DNA of 64,000 nucleotides from Sulfitobacter sp. W027 (GTDB taxonomy: Bacteria; Pseudomonadota; Alphaproteobacteria; Rhodobacterales; Rhodobacteraceae). Location of the stretch: contig NZ_CP083564.1 of assembly GCF_025143985.1 (NCBI RefSeq), forward strand, positions 1,985,501-2,049,500, in the 5' to 3' direction. A program made the position numbers and the translations under genes. The notes beneath the pieces are model-generated. The model did no database searches, had not been told where the DNA came from, and was given only the letters and a program-made list of their open reading frames with translations. Below are positions 23,324 through 32,207 of this stretch, piece after piece (the first letter of the stretch is position 1; each line of letters begins with the position of its first letter).

Positions 23324-24127
23324 ATGGCGTTTCAAGCACTGACGATTGCGGGGTCCGACAGCGGCGGCGGGGCGGGGATTCAGGCCGACCTCAAGACCTT
23401 CAGCGCGCTTGGCGTCTATGGGGCGAGCGTGCTCACCGCCGTGACCGCGCAGAACACCCGCGCGGTCACCGGGGTCGAGATGATCTCCCCCAAAATGATC
23501 CGCGCACAGATGGCAGCGGTTTTTGACGATCTGGCGATTGGCGTGGTCAAAGTCGGTATGTTGGGCGATCCAGAGACGATCAATACTGTGGCCGAGGGGC
23601 TGGCAAGCTGCGCTGCTCCTGTGGTGCTCGACCCGGTGATGGTGGCGAAATCCGGCGATGCGCTGCTCTCTGCCGAGGCGGTGGCGACCCTGCGCGACCG
23701 GATGCTGCCCCTCGCCCATGTGCTGACGCCGAACCTGCCCGAGGCCGCACGGCTGCTGGACAGGCCGGAAGCCACCGATGAGGCCACCATGCTGGAACAG
23801 GGCCGCGCCCTGCTCTCTGCCGGTCCCGGCGCGGTGCTGATGAAGGGTGGGCATGGCAAGGGGCAGACCTGCGTCGATCTGCTGATCACCGACGATGAAA
23901 CCCTGCGCCTTTCCGCGCCCCGCCAGCATACCGCGAACACCCACGGCACCGGCTGCACCCTCTCTGCTGCCATCGCCGCAGGGCTGGCGCGGGGGCAGAG
24001 GCTGCAAGACGCCGTACAGGCGGCCCACGCCTATCTGCAACGCGCCATTGCCGCTGCCGACACCCTCAACATCGGCAGCGGCCACGGGCCGGTGCACCAT
24101 TTCCACGCGGTCTGGCGCAATGAGTGA
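23324..24127 (+). CDS. thiD: Hydroxymethylpyrimidine/phosphomethylpyrimidine kinase
   Basis: 267-aa ribokinase-fold enzyme that phosphorylates HMP and HMP-phosphate to HMP-pyrophosphate for thiamine synthesis. Signature stretches are IAGSDSGGGAGIQADLKTFSALGVYG, VLDPVMVAKSGDALL, VLTPNLPEAARLL and the anion hole/catalytic motif ANTHGTGCTLSAAIAA. It has a G-rich ribosome site within the predicted riboswitch-controlled hairpin. The stop overlaps the thiO start by eight bases. Confidence 0.95.
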   Translation: MAFQALTIAGSDSGGGAGIQADLKTFSALGVYGASVLTAVTAQNTRAVTGVEMISPKMIRAQMAAVFDDLAIGVVKVGMLGDPETINTVAEGLASCAAPVVLDPVMVAKSGDALLSAEAVATLRDRMLPLAHVLTPNLPEAARLLDRPEATDEATMLEQGRALLSAGPGAVLMKGGHGKGQTCVDLLITDDETLRLSAPRQHTANTHGTGCTLSAAIAAGLARGQRLQDAVQAAHAYLQRAIAAADTLNIGSGHGPVHHFHAVWRNE

Positions 24128-25100
24128 CGTCACCATCATCGGCGCAGGGGTTGCGGGGCTCTGGGCCGCACAGGCCTGTCTGGCGCAGGGGCTACGGCCT
24201 CGGTTGGTTGACCGCAAAGGCACGCCCGGCCCGCATGGGTGTTCGTGGTGGGCGGGCGGGATGCTCGCGCCCTTCTGCGAAGGGGCGGTAAGCGAACCTG
24301 CGGTGGTGAGCCACGGACGGCGTGCCGCGGTGCTGTGGGGAGAGGTCACGGAAGTCACCCACAGGGGCACGCTGGTCCTCGCCCCCGAACGTGACCGCGC
24401 TGAAATCCAGCGGTTTGCCGACCGGACCGAAAGCCACAGCACTTCCGACGCGGAGGCCATCGCGACCCTAGAACCGGACCTCGCAGGGCGTCATCGGCGC
24501 GGGCTGTTCTTTGCTGAAGAAGCGCATCTGAACCCGCGCCAAGCGCTGCATGATCTGTCCGAAACGCTCACCGCCCAAGGAGTGAAGGTCGAGACCACGC
24601 CCCTCACCCCTTCGGAGGTCACAGGCCCGGTGATTGACTGCCGAGGCATGGCCGCCAGCGCCGACCTACCCAGCCTGCGTGCGGTGCGCGGCGAGATGAT
24701 CTTGCTGCGCGCGCCTGAGATCACCCTCACCCGCCCGATCCGCCTGCTGCACCCGCGCCACCCGCTTTATGTGGTGCCGCGTGGCGACGGACTTTACATG
24801 CTGGGCGCGACCCAGATCGAAAGCGCCAGCCGCGCCAAGATGACGGCTCGCTCGGCGCTGGAATTGCTCTCGGCGGCCTATGCGCTCGACCCGCGCTTTG
24901 CCGAAGGGGAGATCGTCGAGATGGGCGCGGACCTGCGCCCGGCCTTTGCCGACAACCTGCCCGGCATCGTGCAACGCGGTGCAGTGCTGCACCTTAATGG
25001 ATTGTTTCGGCATGGATTTTTAATGGCGCCGGCCTTGGCCGAACAAGCGGCGGCCTTTCTTGCAACAGCGACAACGAGGGATTTATTCCGTGAAGATTGA
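24120..25100 (+). CDS. thiO: Glycine oxidase (FAD-dependent)
   Basis: 326-aa FAD-dependent oxidoreductase (DAO family) making iminoglycine for the thiazole moiety. The N-terminal dinucleotide-binding motif is VTIIGAGVAGLWAAQACL, followed by SWWAGGMLAPFCEG, HPLYVVPRGDGLYMLGAT and, near the C-terminus, LNGLFRHGFLMAPALAE. The ATG chosen overlaps the end of thiD; upstream in-frame codons lie within thiD. At its 3' end it overlaps thiS by 11 bases. Confidence 0.92.
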   Translation: MSDVTIIGAGVAGLWAAQACLAQGLRPRLVDRKGTPGPHGCSWWAGGMLAPFCEGAVSEPAVVSHGRRAAVLWGEVTEVTHRGTLVLAPERDRAEIQRFADRTESHSTSDAEAIATLEPDLAGRHRRGLFFAEEAHLNPRQALHDLSETLTAQGVKVETTPLTPSEVTGPVIDCRGMAASADLPSLRAVRGEMILLRAPEITLTRPIRLLHPRHPLYVVPRGDGLYMLGATQIESASRAKMTARSALELLSAAYALDPRFAEGEIVEMGADLRPAFADNLPGIVQRGAVLHLNGLFRHGFLMAPALAEQAAAFLATATTRDLFRED

Positions 25101-25287
25101 AGTGAACGGCGAGACGCGTGAGATCACCGCCGCGCAGCTTGGCGCGGCCTTGGCCGAACTAGGCTGGGGCGAGGCGAAAGTCGCCACCGCGCTCAACGGC
25201 GCCTTCGTTCCCGCAGGCGCTCGGAGTGCGACGACGCTCAGCGATGGCGACCGGCTCGAAGTTCTCAGCGCCATGCAGGGGGGCTGA
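25090..25287 (+). CDS. thiS: Sulfur carrier protein ThiS
   Basis: 65-aa ubiquitin-like sulfur carrier. It begins at a GTG (MKIEVNGETREI) with GAGGG upstream inside the thiO end, and ends with the diagnostic GG (LSAMQGG) that ThiF adenylates and that carries the thiocarboxylate. ALNGAFVPAGARSATTLSDGDRLEVL is typical. A longer in-frame version starting at 25060 would lie mostly inside thiO and is rejected. Confidence 0.93.
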   Translation: MKIEVNGETREITAAQLGAALAELGWGEAKVATALNGAFVPAGARSATTLSDGDRLEVLSAMQGG

Positions 25288-25290
25288 ACG

Positions 25291-26052
25291 ATGCGCGACT
25301 TTTACGGCACCGCCCTGCCCCTGCCGCTGATGCTGGGCACCGCGCGCTACCCGTCGCCCACCGTGATGGAGGCCGCCTTTCGCCAAAGTGCCGCCCCGGT
25401 TGCAACCGTTTCGCTGCGCCGCGAACAGGGCGCGGGTCAGGCGTTTTGGGACATGGTGCGCGGGCTTGGCGTGCATCTGCTGCCCAATACCGCCGGTTGC
25501 CATTCCGCGCGCGAGGCGATCACTACAGCGCAGATGGCGCGGGAGTATTTCGGCACCAATTGGATCAAGCTGGAGGTCATCGGTCATGCCGACACCCTGC
25601 AACCCGATCCCTTCGGGCTGGTCGAGGCCGCCGAGGCGCTCTGCGCCGATGGGTTCGAGGTCTTCCCCTATACCACAGAAGATCAGGTGCTGGCTGCCCG
25701 ACTGGTCGATGCGGGCTGCCGGGTGCTGATGCCTTGGGGTGCTCCAATCGGCTCCGGGCTGGGGCTGAACAATCTCCACGGGCTGCGCAGCCTGCGGGCG
25801 GCATTTCCCGATGTGGCCATGGTAATTGACGCAGGTCTCGGCCTGCCCAGCCATGCGGCGCAGGCTTTGGAGATGGGGTTCGACGCGGTGCTCCTGAACA
25901 CCGCCGTCGCCGAGGCCCACGACCCCGCCGCCATGGCCGAAGCCTTTGCACTGGCCTGCCGCGCGGGGGCTCTTGCCGCCGCTTCTGGTCCCATGGGTCA
26001 ACGCGACATGGCCGTGCCCTCCACCCCCGTGATCGGAAAGGCTTGGCTATGA
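25291..26052 (+). CDS. thiG: Thiazole synthase
   Basis: 253-aa (beta/alpha)8 enzyme forming the thiazole phosphate from deoxyxylulose phosphate, iminoglycine and ThiS-thiocarboxylate. The lysine that forms the imine with the sugar is in [10 protein letters not shown], followed by [15 protein letters not shown] (phosphate binding), [19 protein letters not shown] and [12 protein letters not shown]. It begins three bases after the thiS stop and overlaps thiE by four bases. Confidence 0.95.
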   Translation: MRDFYGTALPLPLMLGTARYPSPTVMEAAFRQSAAPVATVSLRREQGAGQAFWDMVRGLGVHLLPNTAGCHSAREAITTAQMAREYFGTNWIKLEVIGHADTLQPDPFGLVEAAEALCADGFEVFPYTTEDQVLAARLVDAGCRVLMPWGAPIGSGLGLNNLHGLRSLRAAFPDVAMVIDAGLGLPSHAAQALEMGFDAVLLNTAVAEAHDPAAMAEAFALACRAGALAAASGPMGQRDMAVPSTPVIGKAWL

Positions 26053-26645
26053 CCCTCCCGCGTTTTTATCCCGTTTTTGACAGCGCTGCATGGGTAGCAC
26101 GGGCAGTGCCCTTGGGCGTGAGGCTGGTGCAACTTCGCATCAAGGATGCACCTGAAGAGGTGTTGCGGAGCGAGATCACCACCGCGCTTGACCTCTGCCG
26201 CCAGCACGGCGCGCTGCTGGTGGTGAATGACCACTGGCAACTGGCGATCGAACTGGGGGCCGAGTGGCTGCATCTGGGCCAAGAGGATCTGGACGTGGCC
26301 GACATCCCCGCCATCCGCCGGGCGGGACTCAAGCTGGGCCTATCCACCCATGACCATGCTGAGCTTGGCCGCGCGCTGGCCCTCGCCCCCGATTACATCG
26401 CGCTTGGCCCCGTCTATCCGACGATCCTGAAAAAGATGAAATGGACCGAACAGGGGCTCGACCGGCTGACGGAATGGAAAGCGCGGATCGGGGATATCCC
26501 GCTTTGCGCCATCGGCGGAATGAGCGTCGCCCGCGCGCCGGGGGTCTTTGCCGCCGGGGCCGATACGGTGGCGGCGGTCACGGATATCACCCTGAACCCC
26601 GACCCCGAAGCGCGGATGCGCGAATGGCTTGAGGTGACGGCATGA
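26049..26645 (+). CDS. thiE: Thiamine-phosphate synthase
   Basis: 198-aa TIM barrel joining HMP-pyrophosphate and thiazole phosphate to thiamine phosphate. Visible motifs are [69 protein letters not shown] and [12 protein letters not shown], which contain the substrate phosphate-binding residues. The ATG within TATGA overlapping thiG is chosen; an earlier TTG is possible. It overlaps thiF by four bases. Confidence 0.94.
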   Translation: MTLPRFYPVFDSAAWVARAVPLGVRLVQLRIKDAPEEVLRSEITTALDLCRQHGALLVVNDHWQLAIELGAEWLHLGQEDLDVADIPAIRRAGLKLGLSTHDHAELGRALALAPDYIALGPVYPTILKKMKWTEQGLDRLTEWKARIGDIPLCAIGGMSVARAPGVFAAGADTVAAVTDITLNPDPEARMREWLEVTA

Positions 26646-27604
26646 GCCGCTATGCCCGCCAGACCGTTCTGCCGCAGGTCGGTGCCGAGGGACAGGCTCG
26701 GCTGGCTGCGGCGCATGTGCTGGTCGTTGGTGCCGGAGCGCTGGCGGTGCCGGTGCTGCAATATCTCGTCGGGGCCGGTGTTGGGCAGATCACGTTGGTC
26801 GATGGCGATGTGGTGGCGATGAGCAATCTGCACCGCCAACCGCTCTACCGGATGGATGATATTGGCAGGTCCAAGGTCAAGGCCGCCGCCGAGGCGATGG
26901 CGGCTCTGAACCCCGAGGCGACGGTTACGCCCCGCGCTGAATGGCTCACCCCCGCCAATGCGCCCGCGTTGCTTGCGGAATGCGATATCGCCCTCGACTG
27001 CGCGGATACGTTCGCCGCCAGTCTGACGCTTTCGGATGGGGCCTTGGCACAGGGCAAACCGCTGATCTCGGCCTCCGCGCTTGGACTGTCGGGCTATGTT
27101 GGCGGCTTCTGTGGGCCTGCCCCGTCGCTCCGCGCCGTTTTCCCCGACCTGCCGCAGACGGCAGCCACCTGTGACACGGCGGGCGTCTTGGGCCCTGTGG
27201 TGGGGATGATCGGCGCGGCGCAGGCGCAGATGGCGCTCTCGGTGCTGCTGGGGCTGTCGCCCTCCCCGCTTGGGCAGCTGATGATCTGGGACGCCGCACA
27301 TTGGCGCATGTCGGGCTTTCGATTTGACGCCGCGCCCGAGCCTGAAACGCTGACGCCTTTCATAGCCGAATGCCAGATCACCCCCCGCGATCTGGTCATC
27401 GACCTACGCACCGAAGCGCCCGCCCCCTTCTCGGCCCAAGCACGCCATGTCCCGCCCGAGGCGCTGCCAGACCTGCCGCTACCACCCGATACATCGCGCA
27501 TCGTGCTCGCCTGCCGCACCGGCCTGCGCGCCCATCACGCCGCTAACACCCTTCGCACCCGCTGGCCGGTCCAGATCGCCCTGCTGGCCCTGCCCGGCGC
27601 CTAA
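26642..27604 (+). CDS. thiF: ThiF-type adenylyltransferase with C-terminal rhodanese-like domain
   Basis: 320-aa E1-like enzyme expected to adenylate the ThiS C-terminus. The N-terminus reads RYARQTVLPQVGAEGQARL, the nucleotide loop VLVVGAGALAVPVLQYL, and the ATP-site motif MSNLHRQPLYRMDDIGRSK. CDTAGVLGPVVGMIG carries the conserved Cys. The usual zinc CxxC pairs appear to be missing. From about residue 245 a short rhodanese-like segment follows (LVIDLRTEAP, then IVLACRTGLRAHHAANTL with the persulfide-type Cys loop). The fusion would place a sulfur donor beside the activated ThiS. Overlaps on the 5' side show it belongs to the thiamine operon. Confidence 0.88.
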   Translation: MSRYARQTVLPQVGAEGQARLAAAHVLVVGAGALAVPVLQYLVGAGVGQITLVDGDVVAMSNLHRQPLYRMDDIGRSKVKAAAEAMAALNPEATVTPRAEWLTPANAPALLAECDIALDCADTFAASLTLSDGALAQGKPLISASALGLSGYVGGFCGPAPSLRAVFPDLPQTAATCDTAGVLGPVVGMIGAAQAQMALSVLLGLSPSPLGQLMIWDAAHWRMSGFRFDAAPEPETLTPFIAECQITPRDLVIDLRTEAPAPFSAQARHVPPEALPDLPLPPDTSRIVLACRTGLRAHHAANTLRTRWPVQIALLALPGA

Positions 27605-27641
27605 TCCTTTCCTGAACAAACACTATATTGGAGCCTCTCCC

Positions 27642-28589
27642 TTGAAAAATATCTTCGCCCCCCTCGCCTTCACACTGATCACCGCCCCCGCCATGGCCCA
27701 AGACAAGATGACCGTCATGCTGGACTGGTTCATCAACCCCGATCATGGGCCGATCATTCTGGCGCAGGAGAACGGCTATTTCACCGATGCGGGGCTGGAG
27801 GTTGAACTGATCTCCCCCGCCGACCCGAATGAGCCGCCGCGCATGGTCGCGGCGGGTCAGGTCGATCTTGCGGTCTCCTACCAACCAGAACTGCATTTGG
27901 CCCAGCGCGAAGGGCTGGACCTGCGCCGTGTCGGCACGTTGATTGAGACCCCGCTCACCTGCCTTGTCGTCCGCGCCGATGGCCCGGTGGAGGAGATGGC
28001 CGACCTTAAAGGCCGCAAGGTCGGCTTTGCCGTGGCGGGCGTGCAGGAGATGCTGCTGGACGCAATGCTGAGCAACAATGGTGTGGACCCCTCAGAGGTT
28101 GAGCAGATCAACATCGGTTGGTCGATCTCGCCCGCGTTGATGTCAGGCCAAGTTGATGGTGTAATCGGCGCGTTCCGCAATTTCGAGTTGAACCAGATGC
28201 AGATCGAAGGCCATGAAGGCCGCTGCTTCTATCCCGAAGCCGAAGGCGTGCCCGCTTATGACGAACTGATCTACGTCGCCAATGCCGAGGATATGGACCG
28301 CGACATGATCGCCCGCTTCCTACGCGCTACTGAGCGCGCCGCAGCGGATATCGTGAATGATCCGACCGCCAGCGGAGAGACCTTCTTTGCCTCCGACGCC
28401 GAGTTGCGTAACGAGTTGAACACCCGCGCGTGGGAAGACACTTGGCCGCGTTTTGCTACCCGCCCCGCTGCCGTGGACCATGGGCGCTACGATCGTTTTG
28501 AGACCTTCATGCAGGAAAGCGGCGTGGTTAAGACGACAATCCCTGCCACCGATCTGGTAGTGGATGTGACCGCGAAGGCCAAGCCATGA
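27642..28589 (+). CDS. thiY: Thiamine-precursor (pyrimidine) binding protein of ABC importer
   Basis: 315-aa NMT1/THI5-type periplasmic protein. A TTG start is chosen because it has GGAG eight bases upstream and yields a signal peptide (MKNIFAPLAFTLITAPAMAQ); no ATG or GTG suits. The mature protein begins DKMTVMLDWFINPDHGPIILAQENGYF, the family hallmark for binding amino-pyrimidines such as the formylated thiamine breakdown product. GRKVGFAVAGVQEMLLDAML and QVDGVIGAFRNFELNQM follow. It stands with tenA, thiZ and thiX, the known salvage set for base-degraded thiamine. Its stop overlaps tenA. Confidence 0.9.
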   Translation: MKNIFAPLAFTLITAPAMAQDKMTVMLDWFINPDHGPIILAQENGYFTDAGLEVELISPADPNEPPRMVAAGQVDLAVSYQPELHLAQREGLDLRRVGTLIETPLTCLVVRADGPVEEMADLKGRKVGFAVAGVQEMLLDAMLSNNGVDPSEVEQINIGWSISPALMSGQVDGVIGAFRNFELNQMQIEGHEGRCFYPEAEGVPAYDELIYVANAEDMDRDMIARFLRATERAAADIVNDPTASGETFFASDAELRNELNTRAWEDTWPRFATRPAAVDHGRYDRFETFMQESGVVKTTIPATDLVVDVTAKAKP

Positions 28590-29269
28590 CGGCCACCGAC
28601 TATGGCCGAGCCTTTGCCGCATGGCGCGCTGGGGCCGGACAGGATTGGCGGGATTACACCCGCCATGCCTTCGTCGAAGGGCTGCGCGACGGCACCCTGC
28701 CACAGGCGAGCTACCTGCATTACCTGCGGCAGGATTACGTCTTTCTCATCCACTTCGCCCGCTCTTGGGCGCTGGCTGCAGCAAAGGCGGAAACGCTGGA
28801 TGAGATGGCCGCCGCCAGCGCCACAGTCCATGCGCTGGTCCATGTGGAAATGCCCCTGCATGTGGAAACCTGTGCGGCCCACGGCATTGACCGCGCAGCG
28901 CTTGAGGCCACGGCAGAGGCATCTGGCAACCTCGCCTATACGCGTTATGTGCTTGAGGCCGGCTATTCAGGGGATTTCCTCGATCTCATGGCCGCCCTCG
29001 CGCCCTGCGTGCTGGGCTATGGGGAGATTGGGCTAAACCTTCAAGGCAGCAGTGGCCCCTATGCGGACTGGTGCGCCGTCTATGGAGGGCAGGAGTATCA
29101 AGCGCTTTGCCGGGACGTGGGGGCGCTCATAGACGGTGCCGTAGAGCGGCGTCTTGGGCCAGATTGGCAATCATTACCGCGCGCGAAAACCCTGCAAGCG
29201 CACTTCGATACCGCCACGCGGCTTGAGGTGGGCTTTTGGGACATGGCGTTCTCGCCCGCATCGGCATGA
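28586..29269 (+). CDS. tenA: TenA/thiaminase II family aminopyrimidine aminohydrolase
   Basis: 227-aa all-helical TenA enzyme that releases HMP from aminomethyl-pyrimidine salvaged from degraded thiamine. Family stretches include FVEGLRDGTLPQASYLHYLRQDYVFL, the acid-containing VHVEMPLHVETC, ASGNLAYTRYVL and ALAPCVLGYGEIG. The Cys in APC corresponds by position to the catalytic Cys of TenA_C enzymes. Overlapping starts and stops link it to thiY and thiZ. Confidence 0.92.
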   Translation: MTATDYGRAFAAWRAGAGQDWRDYTRHAFVEGLRDGTLPQASYLHYLRQDYVFLIHFARSWALAAAKAETLDEMAAASATVHALVHVEMPLHVETCAAHGIDRAALEATAEASGNLAYTRYVLEAGYSGDFLDLMAALAPCVLGYGEIGLNLQGSSGPYADWCAVYGGQEYQALCRDVGALIDGAVERRLGPDWQSLPRAKTLQAHFDTATRLEVGFWDMAFSPASA

Positions 29270-30003
29270 CGGGGCCAGCCATTCATTTGTCGGGGGGGCT
29301 TGAGGGGGCCGAGGCCACCTTGATCAACGGATGCGACATCACCCTGCCTGCCAGTCGATGGAGCGTGCTGCTCGGCCCGTCCGGGGTCGGTAAAACCTCG
29401 CTGTTGCGGTTGATCGCTAATCTACCCTGTGCGGCGCGCTTCGAAGGTCGGATTGAGGCGCAAGACCAAGCCCCCCTCCCGCCTCGGGTGGCGATGATGG
29501 CGCAGGACGACCAGTTGCTGCCCTGGGCCAGCGCCATTGAGAATGTCGTAATCGCGACCCGCCTGCGCGGAGAACGGCCCGACCCGGACCGTGCATGCGC
29601 GCTTCTGGTGGAGGTCGGGCTTGGCGCAGAAATGGCCCGCAAACCTGCCGAACTCTCCGCCGGTCAGCGCCAACGCGTCGCGCTTGCGCGCACCCTGTAC
29701 GAAGACCGCCCCGTGGTCCTGCTGGATGAACCATTCTCTGCGCTCGACGTACTGACCCGCCATAAGATGCAGGACTTGGCCGCGCGGCTCCTCAAGGGGC
29801 GAACCGTTGTCTTAATCACCCACGACCCTGCTGAGGCCCTGCGACTGGCCGATCACGCGTGGATCGTGGAGCGGCAAGGGGTCACCCCCTGCACCCTTCC
29901 CGCCACGCGCCCACCCCGTCGTATTGACGCGCCAGAGACCCTCACCGCCCAAGCCGATCTGCTTGGTCGCATGGGGCTGGCGTCGCCAAATAAAGCCGCC
30001 TGA
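29266..30003 (+). CDS. thiZ: ABC transporter ATPase for thiamine precursor uptake
   Basis: 245-aa ATP-binding subunit. Walker A is GPSGVGKTSLL, Q-loop AMMAQDDQLLPW, signature LSAGQRQRVALARTL (Ala in place of the usual second Gly), Walker B VVLLDEPFSALD, and H-loop VVLITHDPAEAL. The start ATG overlaps the tenA stop (ATGA). It pairs with the ThiX permease and ThiY binding protein. Confidence 0.92.
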   Translation: MTGPAIHLSGGLEGAEATLINGCDITLPASRWSVLLGPSGVGKTSLLRLIANLPCAARFEGRIEAQDQAPLPPRVAMMAQDDQLLPWASAIENVVIATRLRGERPDPDRACALLVEVGLGAEMARKPAELSAGQRQRVALARTLYEDRPVVLLDEPFSALDVLTRHKMQDLAARLLKGRTVVLITHDPAEALRLADHAWIVERQGVTPCTLPATRPPRRIDAPETLTAQADLLGRMGLASPNKAA

Positions 30004-30755
30004 TGCCAATTGCCTTACATAGAATATGGCGTGGCGCGGCAAGTTTTCTGCTCGCTCTCACGATTTGGCAGTTGGTTGTCACTCTCAGCGGCGTGCCGCG
30101 ATTCATCCTGCCGGGGCCATGGCTCGTTGTCCAGGCGCTCGGCGCGCATGCCGCGCTGTTGTGGCAGAACGCGCTTTGGTCGGCAGGCAATCTCGCGCTT
30201 GGCTTGAGCCTCGGCATTTTTCTGGGGATCGAGACCGCGCTGCTGCTCACCCTTTCGCGCCGCGCGCGCTGGCTGCTGCGCCCGATGCTGGTGGTGGCCC
30301 AAGCCGTGCCTGTCTTCGCCCTCGCCCCAGTGATCACACTCTGGCTCGGCTACGGCATGCCGTCCAAAATCGTGACCATCGCACTCGTTACCTATTTCCC
30401 CATCGCCTCTGCCCTTTTCGACCGGTTGATGGCGCTGCCCACGGGACTAAACGATCTTTCGCGGCTCTCGGGTGCCAACCGCTGGCGCGAAACGCTTCTG
30501 CTGCGTCTGCCCTATGCCGTGCCCGGCCTGATCTCGGGCCTGCGCCTTGCAGTGGTCTATGGGCCGCTGGCGGTGCTCATCGGTGAATGGGTTGGTTCCT
30601 CACGCGGGCTGGGGCATTTGATGCTGATGGCAAATGGCCGCGGCCAGACGGCGCTGATGTTCGCGGCATTGACCTTGCTGGCAGCGCTGTCGCTGGTGTT
30701 TTGGATAGTGGTAGAGGCACTGGCCCGCTGGGCGGCGCGGCGGTTCTATATATAG
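30003..30755 (+). CDS. thiX: ABC transporter permease for thiamine precursor uptake
   Basis: 250-aa permease with five to six hydrophobic segments, of the taurine/NMT1-type (SsuC-like) family. The coupling-helix region DLSRLSGANRWRETLLLRLPYAVPGLISGLRLA matches the conserved EAA loop. It is the last gene of the riboswitch operon and overlaps the thiZ stop by one base. No clear terminator follows. Confidence 0.9.
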   Translation: MPIALHRIWRGAASFLLALTIWQLVVTLSGVPRFILPGPWLVVQALGAHAALLWQNALWSAGNLALGLSLGIFLGIETALLLTLSRRARWLLRPMLVVAQAVPVFALAPVITLWLGYGMPSKIVTIALVTYFPIASALFDRLMALPTGLNDLSRLSGANRWRETLLLRLPYAVPGLISGLRLAVVYGPLAVLIGEWVGSSRGLGHLMLMANGRGQTALMFAALTLLAALSLVFWIVVEALARWAARRFYI

Positions 30756-30910
30756 GGGGCTCGACGTAGAACGCGGTTGGCAGTGAATTCAGGCCATTAG
30801 GCGGCACAACAGCATCATATGACACATTTTCGGCTTCATAGGCAGAGGCTGGCATAAACCAGGCCGCTTATCTTACCTCCCTTGGCAAAACCTTCTGAAA
30901 CTCAAAAAAG

Positions 30911-30939
30911 TTGACCTTATGTTAACTTTACGCTAAAAA
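30911..30939 (+). promoter_or_regulatory. Candidate promoter in the 317-bp gap between thiX and the polysaccharide locus
   Basis: The gap 30756-31072 holds no gene that can be supported. It is clearly more AT-rich than the thiamine operon and marks the change of composition. TTGACC, 17 bp, TAAAAA forms a plausible sigma-70 promoter about 135 bp before the next start. A run of eight G (31060-31067) serves as the ribosome site of that gene. Confidence 0.4.
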
Positions 30940-31072
30940 AGTCGACAATCTTCTATTCAGCTCACGGATTGTTGATCCGCACTACGCTGCCATTCTCTAC
31001 AGCTGCCTTTTTCGCGTCGAACTTACCATTTTATTGTTTCCAGTTTCTCATATTCCCTGGGGGGGGGATCTT

Positions 31073-32170
31073 ATGGCCAACGTAATTGTCACGGGTGGTG
31101 CCGGCTTCATCGGTTCGAAACTTTGTGAAGAACTCTCTATCGAGGGCCATCAGGTTCTTTGTGTAGATAACCTGCAAACCAGTTCTTTCACCAATATCGC
31201 CCCTCTAAGCGCCTACCCTAACTTCCACTTCAACCAATGGGATGTGGAACTTCCCTTAAATTTTGTCGAAAGCGTCGACCGGATTTACAACCTGGCTTGT
31301 CCAGCAAGTCCAATCCACTACCAAACAGATCCTGTGCGAACCATGCGCACCAATGTACTAGGTTCGATCAATGTGCTGGAACTTGCCCGTCGTACAGGCG
31401 CGAGGGTTTTGCAGGCCTCGACGTCTGAGGTTTACGGCGAGCCCGAAGTGCACCCTCAACCCGAAGACTACCGCGGCTGCGTTACGTCATTCGGTCCACG
31501 CTCGTGCTACGACGAGGGGAAACGCGCCGCTGAATCGCTCTTTTTCGACTATTCTCGCATGTATGGTGTCGATATTCGCATAGCGCGGATATTTAATACC
31601 TATGGGCCCCGCATGGCCGAAAACGATGGCCGCGTAGTCTCAACATTTATTCTGCAGGCGCTTAAAGGCGAACTTGTCACGATGTTCGGTAGCGGCACGC
31701 AAACGCGGTCATTCTGCTTTGTATCCGATATGGTGCGAGGCCTTAGGACTCTGATGGAATCCGAAGATGTTGTCGATCCGTGCAACCTTGGCAACCCAGA
31801 GGAGTTCACGATAGCCGAACTGGCCGCTATGATCGGTGATATCCTGAATTGCGAAATCAAACTGAACTTCCTTGAGCTACCGCAGGATGACCCAACCCGT
31901 CGTTGCCCGGACATCAGTAAGGCGCGGCGGCATTTGGGCTGGCAGCCGAAGGTCAAATTGGACGAAGGTTTGCGCAGGACAATCCCTTACTTCGACGGCG
32001 TCCTAAAGGCCAAGCGACGTTCAACCCGGCTGCTGCATAGCAAACTATTAAAACGCGCCATTCAAGAGCCTGTTATGCCGTTGGGGGGATTGGGCGTCTG
32101 GCCGCACTTGCATAATGCCACGCCTCAACCAGGCACATCGCTTAGTGCGCTCTCCAAAGCAATAAGCTGA
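31073..32170 (+). CDS. UDP-glucuronate decarboxylase (UDP-xylose synthase) family
   Basis: 365-aa short-chain dehydrogenase/epimerase. The nucleotide motif is VTGGAGFIGSKLCEELS; the stretch IYNLACPASPIHYQTDPVRTM, the catalytic ASTSEVYGEPEVHPQ and CYDEGKRAAE (YxxxK) are typical of UXS enzymes, which convert UDP-glucuronate to UDP-xylose. The canonical fold ends near residue 320, and a basic tail of unknown purpose follows. It supplies a nucleotide sugar for the polysaccharide. Its ribosome site is a G8 homopolymer, which could vary in length. Confidence 0.85.
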   Translation: MANVIVTGGAGFIGSKLCEELSIEGHQVLCVDNLQTSSFTNIAPLSAYPNFHFNQWDVELPLNFVESVDRIYNLACPASPIHYQTDPVRTMRTNVLGSINVLELARRTGARVLQASTSEVYGEPEVHPQPEDYRGCVTSFGPRSCYDEGKRAAESLFFDYSRMYGVDIRIARIFNTYGPRMAENDGRVVSTFILQALKGELVTMFGSGTQTRSFCFVSDMVRGLRTLMESEDVVDPCNLGNPEEFTIAELAAMIGDILNCEIKLNFLELPQDDPTRRCPDISKARRHLGWQPKVKLDEGLRRTIPYFDGVLKAKRRSTRLLHSKLLKRAIQEPVMPLGGLGVWPHLHNATPQPGTSLSALSKAIS

Positions 32171-32207
32171 AAACTTGGCAGCCTGCCATGCGAACCTTGA
32201 TATGTAC

